Part shown: positions 7,592-14,522 of the stretch, piece by piece
Position numbering within the stretch: position 1 is the stretch's first letter
How the letters are laid out: every line of letters starts with the position of its first letter
NCBI GenBank assembly: GCA_002451235.1
Contig: DKBN01000002.1
Location: 1-16,165 of the forward strand
Reading direction: 5' to 3'
Source: Patescibacteria group bacterium UBA6899
GTDB taxonomy: Bacteria > Patescibacteriota > Minisyncoccia > Phycocordibacterales > UBA6899
DNA length: 16,165 bases
Made by a program: the position numbers and the translations under genes
The notes under the pieces: model-generated
The model's database searches: none
Told to the model about the DNA's origin: nothing
The model's input: the letters and a program-made list of their open reading frames with translations, nothing else

Positions 7592-8940
7592 ACAAGGGAC
7601 CAGGGATCATCGAACGGGGGGTATCGTTCATCAGGGATAACCCGCAGATCATCTTCACGCTCACACTGCTGGTCGTCATCCCAGTCGCATTTTTGTATGC
7701 GAGTGAGCAATTCCTTTCCCTTGCACGAGATAATCAAGATCGTCTCGAGCGCGGTCGGGTCGATGTTCTGGAGGATGCTGTCGCGAGTTTCGCCGTTGAT
7801 CACTTGAACGACCCATCATACCTTGATCGCAAATTACAGGAGATCGCTGAGGAGAACCCGACTTTGCGGTCGTTCCGCGTCATCCAGGCGACCTCGAGTG
7901 GGTATTCCGTGACCGCATCCGCGATCGAGGAGGAACGCCAACAGATCATACAGCTCGACGATCTCACGAAGACCGTCATCGGTCTTGCGGTCGCGAGGCC
8001 GGGACAGCCGATCTCGAACGAAATCTATCTAAGCGGAGATCGATATTGGCGGACCGCGCGGACGCTGCAAGATGGCGGTGGAAATGTCATCGCAGTGCTC
8101 GTCTCAGATGTGTCAATGGCGGAGGCTGACAGGTTGGTCAATAAGGAGATCCAGAACGCGTATGTGACGCTTATTGTGATCATCATGGCGATCCTCATTC
8201 TTCTCGCAAGACAAGCGCGGATCATCGATTATGCGACCCTTTATCGCCGGCTGAAGCAGGTGGATCAGATGAAGGACGATTTCGTTTCCATGGCCGCGCA
8301 CGAGCTCCGTTCTCCTCTCGCGATCATCCGCGGATACATAGAAATGATCGGAGAAGAGCATTCCATCAGCGATGCTGGGAGATCGCTCCTGAAGCGCACC
8401 GATGAAGCAGCGGATAATCTAAGCTCGCTCATTGGGGACATCCTCGACGTAGCGAAGCTTCAGCAGGGGAGGATGTCGTTCGATCTCGAGAAGATCGCTC
8501 CTGCCCCATTGATCAAGGAGGCCGTGGAGTCATTCCAGCGGCTCGCAGCGGACAAGGGCTTGTCCCTCGTGTACGATGCTCAAGATGTTCCATACATCCT
8601 GATGGACCGGACAAGATTTCACCAAGTGATCGTGAATCTTATCGGGAACGCCATAAAATATACGCCTTCAGGAGAGGTACGGATCGCGACAAACGCCTCA
8701 AAGGCAGGATTGGAGATACGCGTTTCGGACTCCGGCATGGGGATCTCCGCAGAGGACCAAAGACGGCTTTTCGAGAAGTTCTATCGGGTAAAGAACAGCG
8801 AGACGGCAAAGATCACCGGAACAGGTCTCGGCCTTTGGATCACTCGCGAGATCGTCCGGGCAATGAATGGTGAGGTTTCAGTAGAATCGATCAAGGGGAA
8901 GGGGAGCGATTTCATTTTACGGTTCCCGGTGGTAGGGTAA
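7588..8940 (+). CDS. Membrane sensor histidine kinase without HAMP domain
   Basis: This two-component sensor autophosphorylates a histidine in response to an extracytoplasmic signal. The 450 residues show TM1 about 20-37, an outside domain about 40-188 (mixed alpha/beta, possibly Cache/PAS-like), TM2 about 191-209, then only some 20 residues of helix before HisKA. There is no room for a HAMP. The H-box is MAAHELRSPLAIIRGY with His238. The ATPase domain has the N-box HQVIVNLIGNAIKYT (345-359, Asn350 and Asn354), G1 DSGMG (381-385), F-box LFEKFYR (394-400) and G2 GTGLGLWI (411-418). All catalytic boxes are intact. It overlaps the FN3 gene by 4 nt, implying translational coupling and perhaps a sensing partnership. 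No response regulator is encoded in the window. Confidence 0.96.
   Translation: MNKGPGIIERGVSFIRDNPQIIFTLTLLVVIPVAFLYASEQFLSLARDNQDRLERGRVDVLEDAVASFAVDHLNDPSYLDRKLQEIAEENPTLRSFRVIQATSSGYSVTASAIEEERQQIIQLDDLTKTVIGLAVARPGQPISNEIYLSGDRYWRTARTLQDGGGNVIAVLVSDVSMAEADRLVNKEIQNAYVTLIVIIMAILILLARQARIIDYATLYRRLKQVDQMKDDFVSMAAHELRSPLAIIRGYIEMIGEEHSISDAGRSLLKRTDEAADNLSSLIGDILDVAKLQQGRMSFDLEKIAPAPLIKEAVESFQRLAADKGLSLVYDAQDVPYILMDRTRFHQVIVNLIGNAIKYTPSGEVRIATNASKAGLEIRVSDSGMGISAEDQRRLFEKFYRVKNSETAKITGTGLGLWITREIVRAMNGEVSVESIKGKGSDFILRFPVVG
8930..8938 (+). promoter_or_regulatory. Possible extended -10 (TGG-TAGGGT) ahead of dgkA
   Basis: TGG followed by TAGGGT (8933-8938) lies in the last kinase codons. Predicted +1 is 8945, one base before the dgkA ATG. 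The same TGG-TAGGGT string forms the -10 of the rplY promoter at 13754-13762. It may be chance within coding sequence. Confidence 0.25.
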
Positions 8941-8945
8941 GACAT

Positions 8946-9314
8946 ATGGTGGAGGGCATAAAGAAGATCTCCAGAAGCGTTCGGGCTGCACTCAACGGGC
9001 TACGCCAAGCATATTGTCATGACCGGAGCTTCGCGCTTGAGATCGACTGGGGATCACCGATCTATCTGGTATTCGCGTTCCTTGTCTGGCCGCTTTCTCG
9101 CACCGAATGGCTCATCCTTGTCCTATCATATGCCCTTATTCTCATCACCGAGTTGCTGAACACCTCGATGGAACGCATGCTTGTGCGTGTGCATCCCGAG
9201 GAGCATGAATTGATCGGCCACGCGAAGGACATCGGATCGGCTGCCGTTCTGGTCGCGTTCCTTTTTGCGATCACTGTTGCCCTCTCTATCGCGCTCGCGC
9301 GGATATTCGTGTAG
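8946..9314 (+). CDS. dgkA: DgkA-type diacylglycerol/undecaprenol kinase
   Basis: This small integral-membrane kinase phosphorylates diacylglycerol or, in most bacteria outside Proteobacteria, undecaprenol, returning the lipid carrier to peptidoglycan and glycan synthesis. The 122 residues equal the E. coli DgkA length, and the key residues keep the same numbering: Glu69, Asn72, Glu76, Lys94 and Asp95, in ITELLNTSMERM and HELIGHAKDIGSAAVLVA. Three TM segments lie at about 36-51, 55-74 and 97-119, after an amphipathic basic N-terminus. The kinase stop is 5 nt upstream, so it probably ends the FN3-kinase-dgkA operon. The 3' end is only 2 nt from the convergent PfkB gene. Undecaprenol is the likelier substrate for a Gram-positive-like or CPR envelope, but the sequence alone does not decide. 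Confidence 0.93.
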   Translation: MVEGIKKISRSVRAALNGLRQAYCHDRSFALEIDWGSPIYLVFAFLVWPLSRTEWLILVLSYALILITELLNTSMERMLVRVHPEEHELIGHAKDIGSAAVLVAFLFAITVALSIALARIFV

Positions 9315-9316
9315 CT

Positions 9317-10330
9317 TTAGGCGGCGATCTCTTTGGCAAAATAGTCCTGCGGACGTTCTGCGAGGTACTTTTCTAACTGCTCTCTTTTAAGCAACCCTTC
9401 CTGCGCTCCGATGTATTGGACGACGGACATCGAATTGATCGGACCCCACTGGAGCGCTTCCTCGATAGATTTTCCGAGTGCGAGTGCGGCTGTCGTAGTC
9501 GACGCACACGCATCGCCAGCTCCCGTTCGTTCGTACGGTGGTTTTGGGTCAGGATATGGCGGCATGAAAAAGGTCTTTTCGGAATACGAATCGAACGCAT
9601 ATGCGCCCTTCGGTCCATCGGTGATCACGGAGATATTGGGCCCCAGGGCACTCATCATCTTAGGGAGCACTTCCGATTTTGCGGAAGGATCATTGAGGAT
9701 GACACGCGCCTCCTCGACGTTGCAGAAGAATGCCTCGGTCCGTTGGTAGAGCCTCTTGAGTCGATCCGCCCCGAGTTTGATCTGGAACGTTCCCGGCTGG
9801 AACGCGAGCTTGACGCTCGGATGGCTTTCGAGATATGCCGCGATCTCGTCGTGATATGGGAGGGAATTCCCCCCGACCGAGCTGAAGTACAGCCATTTCG
9901 GTGCCCCGATGTCCGGCAACTGGTACGGGTAATCCTCATGCTTGATCAGGATAGTGCGCTCCGCGTTGTGCCATAGGACATAATGGTAATTCGTAAACTT
10001 CTCCTGGTGGGAACGTATAAAGCCGGTATCGACACCATTCTGCGCGAGCGAACTGAAGATCTGGTTTCCGCGATCGTCCCCACCGACGTCCGCGACGAAG
10101 GCTGTCTTGAGACCGAGGCGCGATGCCGCGACCGCAGCGTTCGCGGAGTTGCCGACGCCGGCGATCACCTTATTGAACTCGTACGGGATCTTCGCGCCGT
10201 TCACGAGACAGAGCTCTTCTTCCACTTCGCCGCTCGCTTCCTCGATGTGATAAACGCTTGCCTGCTTGATGCGGATGAAATCGTCCACTACTGTGTCGCC
10301 GATTGCGATGAGATCGAATTGTTCTTTCAT
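9317..10330 (-). CDS. PfkB-family sugar (or nucleoside) kinase
   Basis: An ATP-dependent kinase of the ribokinase/PfkB superfamily, expected to phosphorylate a sugar, sugar phosphate or nucleoside in the cytoplasm. The 337 residues show FDLIAIGDTVVDDF (5-18), signature 1 around AGVGNSANAAVAASRLGL (57-74) with VGGDDRGNQI, VEEARVILN, ITDGPKGAYAF (the ATP-side G-x-K-G motif), and signature 2 ERTGAGDACASTTTAALALG (267-286), where Asp273 is the catalytic base. An insertion about 23-55 after strand 1 may form the lid. The substrate cannot be assigned. The ribokinase/adenosine-kinase branch fits somewhat better than phosphofructokinase-2. The ATG at 10330 gives the family N-terminus; an in-frame ATG at 10441 would add 37 unrelated residues and overlap the promoter region. 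It diverges from the aldolase gene. Confidence 0.9.
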   Translation of the reverse strand: MKEQFDLIAIGDTVVDDFIRIKQASVYHIEEASGEVEEELCLVNGAKIPYEFNKVIAGVGNSANAAVAASRLGLKTAFVADVGGDDRGNQIFSSLAQNGVDTGFIRSHQEKFTNYHYVLWHNAERTILIKHEDYPYQLPDIGAPKWLYFSSVGGNSLPYHDEIAAYLESHPSVKLAFQPGTFQIKLGADRLKRLYQRTEAFFCNVEEARVILNDPSAKSEVLPKMMSALGPNISVITDGPKGAYAFDSYSEKTFFMPPYPDPKPPYERTGAGDACASTTTAALALGKSIEEALQWGPINSMSVVQYIGAQEGLLKREQLEKYLAERPQDYFAKEIAA

Positions 10331-10357
10331 ATGATATTCCGATTGATAACTTGTTGG

Positions 10358-10366
10358 ATTGTACCA
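10358..10366 (-). promoter_or_regulatory. Extended -10 promoter for the PfkB-family kinase
   Basis: Read on the minus strand, TGG-TACAAT is an extended -10 (hexamer 10363 to 10358). Predicted +1 is about 10351, leaving a 21-nt leader before the ATG at 10330. No clear -35 or Shine-Dalgarno is seen. Confidence 0.5.
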
Positions 10367-10454
10367 TATCAAATGCTCCGCAAATGGGAAAACCGTGAAT
10401 GGAACCCACGCACTACCGAAGCCATGCAGGGTAGTATTCATCTTTCCTTCGGAG

Positions 10455-10460
10455 TATACT
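10455..10460 (+). promoter_or_regulatory. -10 element for near-leaderless transcription of fba
   Basis: TATACT is followed by AG, the same octamer as at 333 and 1407. Predicted +1 is 10467, one base before the fba ATG at 10468. It is part of the palindrome AGTATACT (10453-10460), so it could also read leftwards. No -35 is visible. Confidence 0.5.
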
Positions 10461-10467
10461 AGCCCCT

Positions 10468-11511
10468 ATGCAGACGCATATTCTCGAAGAAACCGCGAAA
10501 CAGCTTGTCGCGCCAGGAAAAGGGATCCTTGCTGCCGACGAATCGAGCGCGAGTTGCCAGAAACGTTTCGATTCAGTGGGAGTGGAATGTACCGAAGAGA
10601 CACGCAGAGAGTACCGAGAGGTTCTTCTTACCACTCCGGGATCTGAGCACGCGCTCTCAGGCGTCATTTTCTTCGACGAGACATATTGGCAAACGACCGC
10701 CTCAGGAAAACCGTTCCGTGAATTCCTCAAAGAGCGCGGCGTACTCTTGGGTATCAAGGTCGATCAAGGATTGGTCGATCTTCCCGGGTTTCCTGGAGAA
10801 AAGCTCTCCCAAGGGCTCGATTCGCTTCCTGAGCGGATCACGAAATATCACACAGCGGGAGCGAAGTTCGCGAAATGGAGAAGCGTGATACAGATCGGCC
10901 CGGATATCCCGACCGAGGAATGCATCGGCGCGAACACGTTCGTGCTTTCGCGCTATGCTCGCATTTGCCAAGATCACGAAATCGTTCCTATCGTCGAGCC
11001 GGAAGTGCTTTTCGATGGCACGCATACAAGCGATTGCGCCGAAGAAGTTATGGGCCACGTGTTCGATATGCTGTTCCGGACGATGCGTGCCTTTCGAGTG
11101 CACCTTCCGGGCGCGGTGCTCAAAACGAGCATGGTCCTCCCAGGGAAGAATTCAGGATTACCGATCGTGACTGAGGAGGTCGCAACGCGAACAGTCCGGG
11201 TGCTTCATGAACATGTCCCCTCGGAATTGGGCGGGGTAGTGTTCCTCTCTGGGGGACAGATGTCCGGCGATGCGTTCAATAATTTAAACGCGATCGCGAA
11301 GATGGGCCCGCATCCGTGGGGAGTGACATTCTCGTACTCGCGAGCGCTCCAGGACCCCGTTCTCAAACAATGGGCCGGGAACAGGGGGGATAAGGAGCTC
11401 GCGAAGCATGTGTTCTCACGACAATTAGATAGGGCCATCGCCGCGACAAGCGGGAACATGAAGCGCGAAGGATCACATGATACATTCGTGACATCGGGAC
11501 AGGACTTATAA
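10468..11511 (+). CDS. fba: Fructose-bisphosphate aldolase, class I (Schiff-base, animal/plant type)
   Basis: Cleaves or forms fructose 1,6-bisphosphate from dihydroxyacetone phosphate and glyceraldehyde 3-phosphate; it can also make sedoheptulose 1,7-bisphosphate. The 347 residues carry the classical class I pattern: GKGILAADESSAS (18-30, Asp24), GIKVDQG (95-101, Lys97), AGAKFAKWRSVIQIG (130-144, Lys136), IVPIVEPEVL (172-181, Glu177), LPGAVLKTSMVLPG with Schiff-base Lys219 (213-226), FLSGGQMSGDAFNNLNAI and FSYSRALQ. These correspond to rabbit aldolase Asp33, Lys107, Lys146, Glu187 and Lys229. The C-terminal Tyr of the muscle enzyme is absent (ends SGQDL). It is divergent from the PfkB-family kinase gene and begins at or next to a predicted transcription start. 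Confidence 0.96.
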   Translation: MQTHILEETAKQLVAPGKGILAADESSASCQKRFDSVGVECTEETRREYREVLLTTPGSEHALSGVIFFDETYWQTTASGKPFREFLKERGVLLGIKVDQGLVDLPGFPGEKLSQGLDSLPERITKYHTAGAKFAKWRSVIQIGPDIPTEECIGANTFVLSRYARICQDHEIVPIVEPEVLFDGTHTSDCAEEVMGHVFDMLFRTMRAFRVHLPGAVLKTSMVLPGKNSGLPIVTEEVATRTVRVLHEHVPSELGGVVFLSGGQMSGDAFNNLNAIAKMGPHPWGVTFSYSRALQDPVLKQWAGNRGDKELAKHVFSRQLDRAIAATSGNMKREGSHDTFVTSGQDL

Positions 11512-11525
11512 GTTATCTCACTCAT

Positions 11526-12719
11526 ATGGATCAGACGAATAAAGAAAAGACAGGGTCGTTTCTCGGCTCGATCATCGGACTCGGATTGGTGTTAGCGGTT
11601 CCGGTCATTGCTGCAGCTGCCACCCCGGTCGATTATTGGACATTCAACGAAGGGACAGGACGGAGCGTAAACGACTCCTTGGGAGGGATGAACGGCGTCA
11701 TGATCGGCACGTCCACTGGTTTTGGGTGGGCTGGGGGAAAGGTCGGCGTCGCCCTTGCGATGGACGGGGCTGATGGAACTGGCGTCGCACTTCCCAGCAA
11801 GATGCTCCATGGGACACAGGGATCGATCTCAGTGTGGATCAAACTGAACTCGCTTTCAGACCGCAATATCATCCTTGGGGCTAAATCGACGACGGATAAT
11901 TCGATCTACGCGGCACTCCTGATCGACCGCGACGGCCGTCCGATGATCCAGTATCGGGATTCTTCCGGGGCGGACCACCGTACTCAAGCGGCGCAACTCC
12001 TAAATACGAACGAATGGTATCACCTTGTCTTCTCCGCCGACTCGCAGCGATATCATTTCTATATCAACGGAACGGAGGTGAATTCCGCCGGCGACGGGAA
12101 CGCCCGCTGGTTCTCGGATCTGACGAATCAGGATCTTGGATATCGTATCGGTATGCTGCAGTCATCGATCCTTTCCGGTTCGTTCGATGGATATATCGAC
12201 GATATGCGTATCTATGATCAGGTCTTGACCCAAGCTGACGTCGATACGCTCCACGAAGAAGGAAATGCTGCTGGTCCAACACTGCCTGTTGACGCGCAAC
12301 CAAAGCTCTCGATGAACGCGTCCCCCGACAAGGTCGCGAACGGTGGCTCAAGCGTGATCGCTTGGAGCGGAAAGAATGTTGATACCTGCACGAAGAGCAA
12401 TGCCTGGAGCGGTTCGGCGGGTATCAGCGGTTCCGAGACGGTCTCGAACATCGTGCCGCCGATGATGTATGTCCTCACCTGCAGCGGAAAGGACGGAAGT
12501 GCGTCCGCAACGGTCATGGTATCTCCCGTGACGGCACCTTCATCGTCAGCGACATCGTCCGTGGTGGAGAACGTTCCGGTCCAGGAGATCATACTCGCGA
12601 ATCCCATGACGGAAGCGGAACGCCAAGCGAAGATCGCAGAGATCAAAGCGCAGATCCTCGAACTTATCAAGAAACTACAGGCACTCATCGTGCAGATGTC
12701 GCAACAGGCCGCTCATTGA
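11526..12719 (+). CDS. Secreted LamG (concanavalin A-like) protein with Ig-like domain and amphipathic C-terminal helix
   Basis: The 397-residue product is exported: a signal peptide covers about 1-32, with a cleavage site near AAA-TPV. A LamG/ConA-like jelly roll spans about 36-235 (VDYWTFNEGTGRSVNDS, GSISVWIKL, NEWYHLVFSAD, FYINGTEV, FDGYIDDMRIYDQVLT). An Ig-like beta domain covers about 256-333 with Cys288 and Cys319. A Ser/Thr/Val linker precedes a helix at 361-395 rich in I/L heptads (TEAERQAKIAEIKAQILELI...), probably a coiled coil for oligomerisation or envelope attachment. The start is 14 nt after the aldolase stop. TATAAG/TAAGTT around 11507-11514 could serve as a -10, giving a leader of a few nt. 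Ligand and role are unknown; glycan or surface binding is an inference. Confidence 0.85.
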   Translation: MDQTNKEKTGSFLGSIIGLGLVLAVPVIAAAATPVDYWTFNEGTGRSVNDSLGGMNGVMIGTSTGFGWAGGKVGVALAMDGADGTGVALPSKMLHGTQGSISVWIKLNSLSDRNIILGAKSTTDNSIYAALLIDRDGRPMIQYRDSSGADHRTQAAQLLNTNEWYHLVFSADSQRYHFYINGTEVNSAGDGNARWFSDLTNQDLGYRIGMLQSSILSGSFDGYIDDMRIYDQVLTQADVDTLHEEGNAAGPTLPVDAQPKLSMNASPDKVANGGSSVIAWSGKNVDTCTKSNAWSGSAGISGSETVSNIVPPMMYVLTCSGKDGSASATVMVSPVTAPSSSATSSVVENVPVQEIILANPMTEAERQAKIAEIKAQILELIKKLQALIVQMSQQAAH

Positions 12720-12741
12720 TCGTTTCATCTTCAATAACCCT

Positions 12742-13710
12742 ATGCCAACCATCTATGTGACCAGACGGATCCCGGAGAACGGCCTCGCGATGCTTCGCGA
12801 GAAAGGATTCACGCTCGACGTGAGCGAAAAGGACGGCGTGCTGACCCGCGAAGAGCTACTCCTTGCATTGCGCGCCAAGCCCTATGACGGCGTGCTGCCG
12901 CTATTGACCGACACAATCGACGGCGAGGTGTTCGACGCGGTCCCGTCGGCGAAGATTTTCGCGAACTATGCGGTCGGATTCAATAATATCGATCTCGTCG
13001 AAGCGAAAAAACGCGGCATTACTATCACCAATACCCCCGGAGCACTCACCAACACGGTCGCTGAGCATACTATGGCGCTGATCCTCGCGGCGGTGACGCG
13101 GACCGTTGAGGGCGATCGGTTCGTCCGCGCCGGGAGATACGAGGGATGGGGGCCGATGATGTTTCTTGGGATGGACCTCTCCGGAAAGACCCTCGGTATC
13201 CTTGGGGCAGGTCGCATCGGCTCACGTCTCGCATATCATGCGAAACGTGGGTTCGATATGAACATCGTTTACTATGACGTGAAGCGCAATGAAGCATTTG
13301 AGGCGGAGGCCGGGGCGACCTATCATCCTACCGTTGAGGGGGTCCTCGAATGCGCGGACGTCGTTTCCATCCATGTTCCGCTTCTCGATTCCACCAAGCA
13401 TCTTATCAATGCGGAACGCCTGCGCCACATGAGATCGACCGCTTACCTCGTGAACACCTCGCGCGGCCCCGTCATCGATGAGGCGGCGCTGGTTGATGCG
13501 CTCAAAAACGGTGTTATCGCAGGAGCTGGGATCGATGTATATGAGAACGAGCCCGAACTCGCTCCTGGTCTTGCAGAGCTCGAGAACGTCGTCTTGGCCC
13601 CGCACATAGCGTCCGCATCCGTTCCGACCCGGGAAGGGATGGCCCGTCTTGCGGCAGAGAATCTCATCGCATTCTTCGAAGGAAAGACCCCGTCGAATCT
13701 CGTCCAATAG
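12742..13710 (+). CDS. gyaR: D-isomer 2-hydroxyacid dehydrogenase, glyoxylate/hydroxypyruvate reductase-like
   Basis: An NAD(P)H-dependent dehydrogenase of the D-2-hydroxyacid family, probably reducing hydroxypyruvate or glyoxylate (D-glycerate dehydrogenase). The 322 residues match the family length. The catalytic domain is split around a Rossmann domain with LGILGAGRIGSRLA (151-164). Asp179 in VYYDVKRN, at the end of the second strand, favours NADH. Catalytic residues are Arg241 (NTSRGPVIDE), Glu270 (DVYENEP) and His288 (LAPHIASAS), with the same spacing as human GRHPR Arg245/Glu274/His293. NYAVGFNNID (75-84) is the substrate loop typical of glyoxylate reductases. The gene follows the LamG gene by 22 nt with no terminator. 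It may link glycolytic C3 acids to this otherwise sugar-centred set. Exact substrate is not certain. Confidence 0.88.
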   Translation: MPTIYVTRRIPENGLAMLREKGFTLDVSEKDGVLTREELLLALRAKPYDGVLPLLTDTIDGEVFDAVPSAKIFANYAVGFNNIDLVEAKKRGITITNTPGALTNTVAEHTMALILAAVTRTVEGDRFVRAGRYEGWGPMMFLGMDLSGKTLGILGAGRIGSRLAYHAKRGFDMNIVYYDVKRNEAFEAEAGATYHPTVEGVLECADVVSIHVPLLDSTKHLINAERLRHMRSTAYLVNTSRGPVIDEAALVDALKNGVIAGAGIDVYENEPELAPGLAELENVVLAPHIASASVPTREGMARLAAENLIAFFEGKTPSNLVQ

Positions 13711-13733
13711 ATCCATCGATCCCGAGTCACGCA

Positions 13734-13762
13734 TTGCCAGAGCGTCGTTTCTCTGGTAGGGT
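13734..13762 (+). promoter_or_regulatory. Sigma70-type promoter for rplY
   Basis: TTGCCA (13734-13739) as -35, a 17-bp spacer, and TAGGGT (13757-13762) as -10, preceded by TGG for an extended -10. This is the best two-box promoter seen in the window. Predicted +1 is about 13769, giving a 24-nt leader to the ATG at 13793. Confidence 0.6.
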
Positions 13763-13792
13763 GATGCCCATTAACAAGTAATTTTTGTGATT

Positions 13793-14440
13793 ATGATAAC
13801 GCTGCGCGCGGAAACGCGAGACGTGAAAGTAAATCCGAAAATGATCCGCAAGGGGGGGAAGATCCCTGCGGTCTATTACGGTCCAGGCCAATCATCCACC
13901 CCCATTTCGGTCGATCGGCTCAAGTTCGAGAAAGTGCATCACGAAGCGGGGGAATCCACCGTGTTCACACTCGAAACTGACAACGGGAGGCTCGACGCTC
14001 TGATCCATGACGTCGACCTCGATCCCGTCATGGGAGATCCGGTCCATGCGGATTTCTACATCGTCGCCAAAGACCGCAAGGTCGAGGTCGATGTTCCGCT
14101 CGAATTCGTCGGAGTCGCTCCGGCGGAGAAGCTCGGCGGTGTGGTCTTGAAGGTCCTGCACGAGATCACCGTCTCGGCGCTGCCTTCGAAGCTTCCGCAT
14201 GAGATCGTTGTCGATCTCGAGAAGCTCGTCGATATGGAGAGCGACATTACTATCGTCGATCTCGCGCTCCCTGAAGGGGTCACGATCGTTGGACTTCGCC
14301 CCGAGGATGTCATTGCTTCGGTCACCGAACCCGCGAAGGAGGAAGAGATCCTCGCCGCTCCCGTCGATCTTTCGGCGATTGAGGTCGAGAAGAAAGGAAA
14401 GAAAGAAGAGGAGGGAGGAGAAGAAACGACCGAAAATTGA
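13793..14440 (+). CDS. rplY: 50S ribosomal protein bL25 (long CTC/TL5 form)
   Basis: Binds 5S rRNA in the large ribosomal subunit. The 215 residues comprise the N-terminal L25 domain (about 1-90: LRAETRDVK, GGKIPAVYYGPGQSSTPISVD, HDVDLDPVMGDPVHADFY) and the second CTC/TL5 beta domain (about 92-185: VEVDVPLEFVGVAPAEKLGGVV, LPHEIVVDLEKLVDMESDITIVDLALPEGV). A Glu/Lys-rich low-complexity tail (about 186-215) is common in the long form. The ATG at 13793 is preferred over the GTG at 13787, since MITLRAETR is the usual N-terminus. A two-box promoter lies upstream and a strong hairpin just after the stop, so the gene looks monocistronic. Absence of a Shine-Dalgarno matches the rest of the window. Confidence 0.95.
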   Translation: MITLRAETRDVKVNPKMIRKGGKIPAVYYGPGQSSTPISVDRLKFEKVHHEAGESTVFTLETDNGRLDALIHDVDLDPVMGDPVHADFYIVAKDRKVEVDVPLEFVGVAPAEKLGGVVLKVLHEITVSALPSKLPHEIVVDLEKLVDMESDITIVDLALPEGVTIVGLRPEDVIASVTEPAKEEEILAAPVDLSAIEVEKKGKKEEEGGEETTEN

Positions 14441-14451
14441 TGACAAGCTGG

Positions 14452-14476
14452 AACACCCGAGCGATGCTCGGGTGTT
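14452..14476 (+). terminator. Rho-independent-like terminator after rplY
   Basis: A perfect 11-bp stem (AACACCCGAGC / GCTCGGGTGTT) with loop GAT starts 12 nt after the rplY stop. Only TTT follows on the plus strand (the last two stem bases plus one), so the U-tract is weak, but the hairpin is the strongest between any two genes here. Confidence 0.7.
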
Positions 14477-14507
14477 TGGCACCCCTAGTAACCATGGAGG
14501 GCGATGA

Positions 14508-14516
14508 TGTTATACT
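14508..14516 (+). promoter_or_regulatory. Extended -10 for leaderless transcription of the coiled-coil transglycosylase gene
   Basis: TG-T-TATACT with the hexamer at 14511-14516. Predicted +1 is 14523, exactly the A of the ATG. It lies between the rplY terminator and the gene, so it is a true intergenic promoter position. No -35 match is seen at 16-18 bp. Confidence 0.6.
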
Positions 14517-14522
14517 GGTACG

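Noticed and set aside
10331..10441. 37-codon N-terminal extension of the PfkB-family kinase
   Set aside because: The added residues do not resemble the family and cover the predicted -10 and the intergenic region. The ATG at 10330 gives the expected N-terminus.
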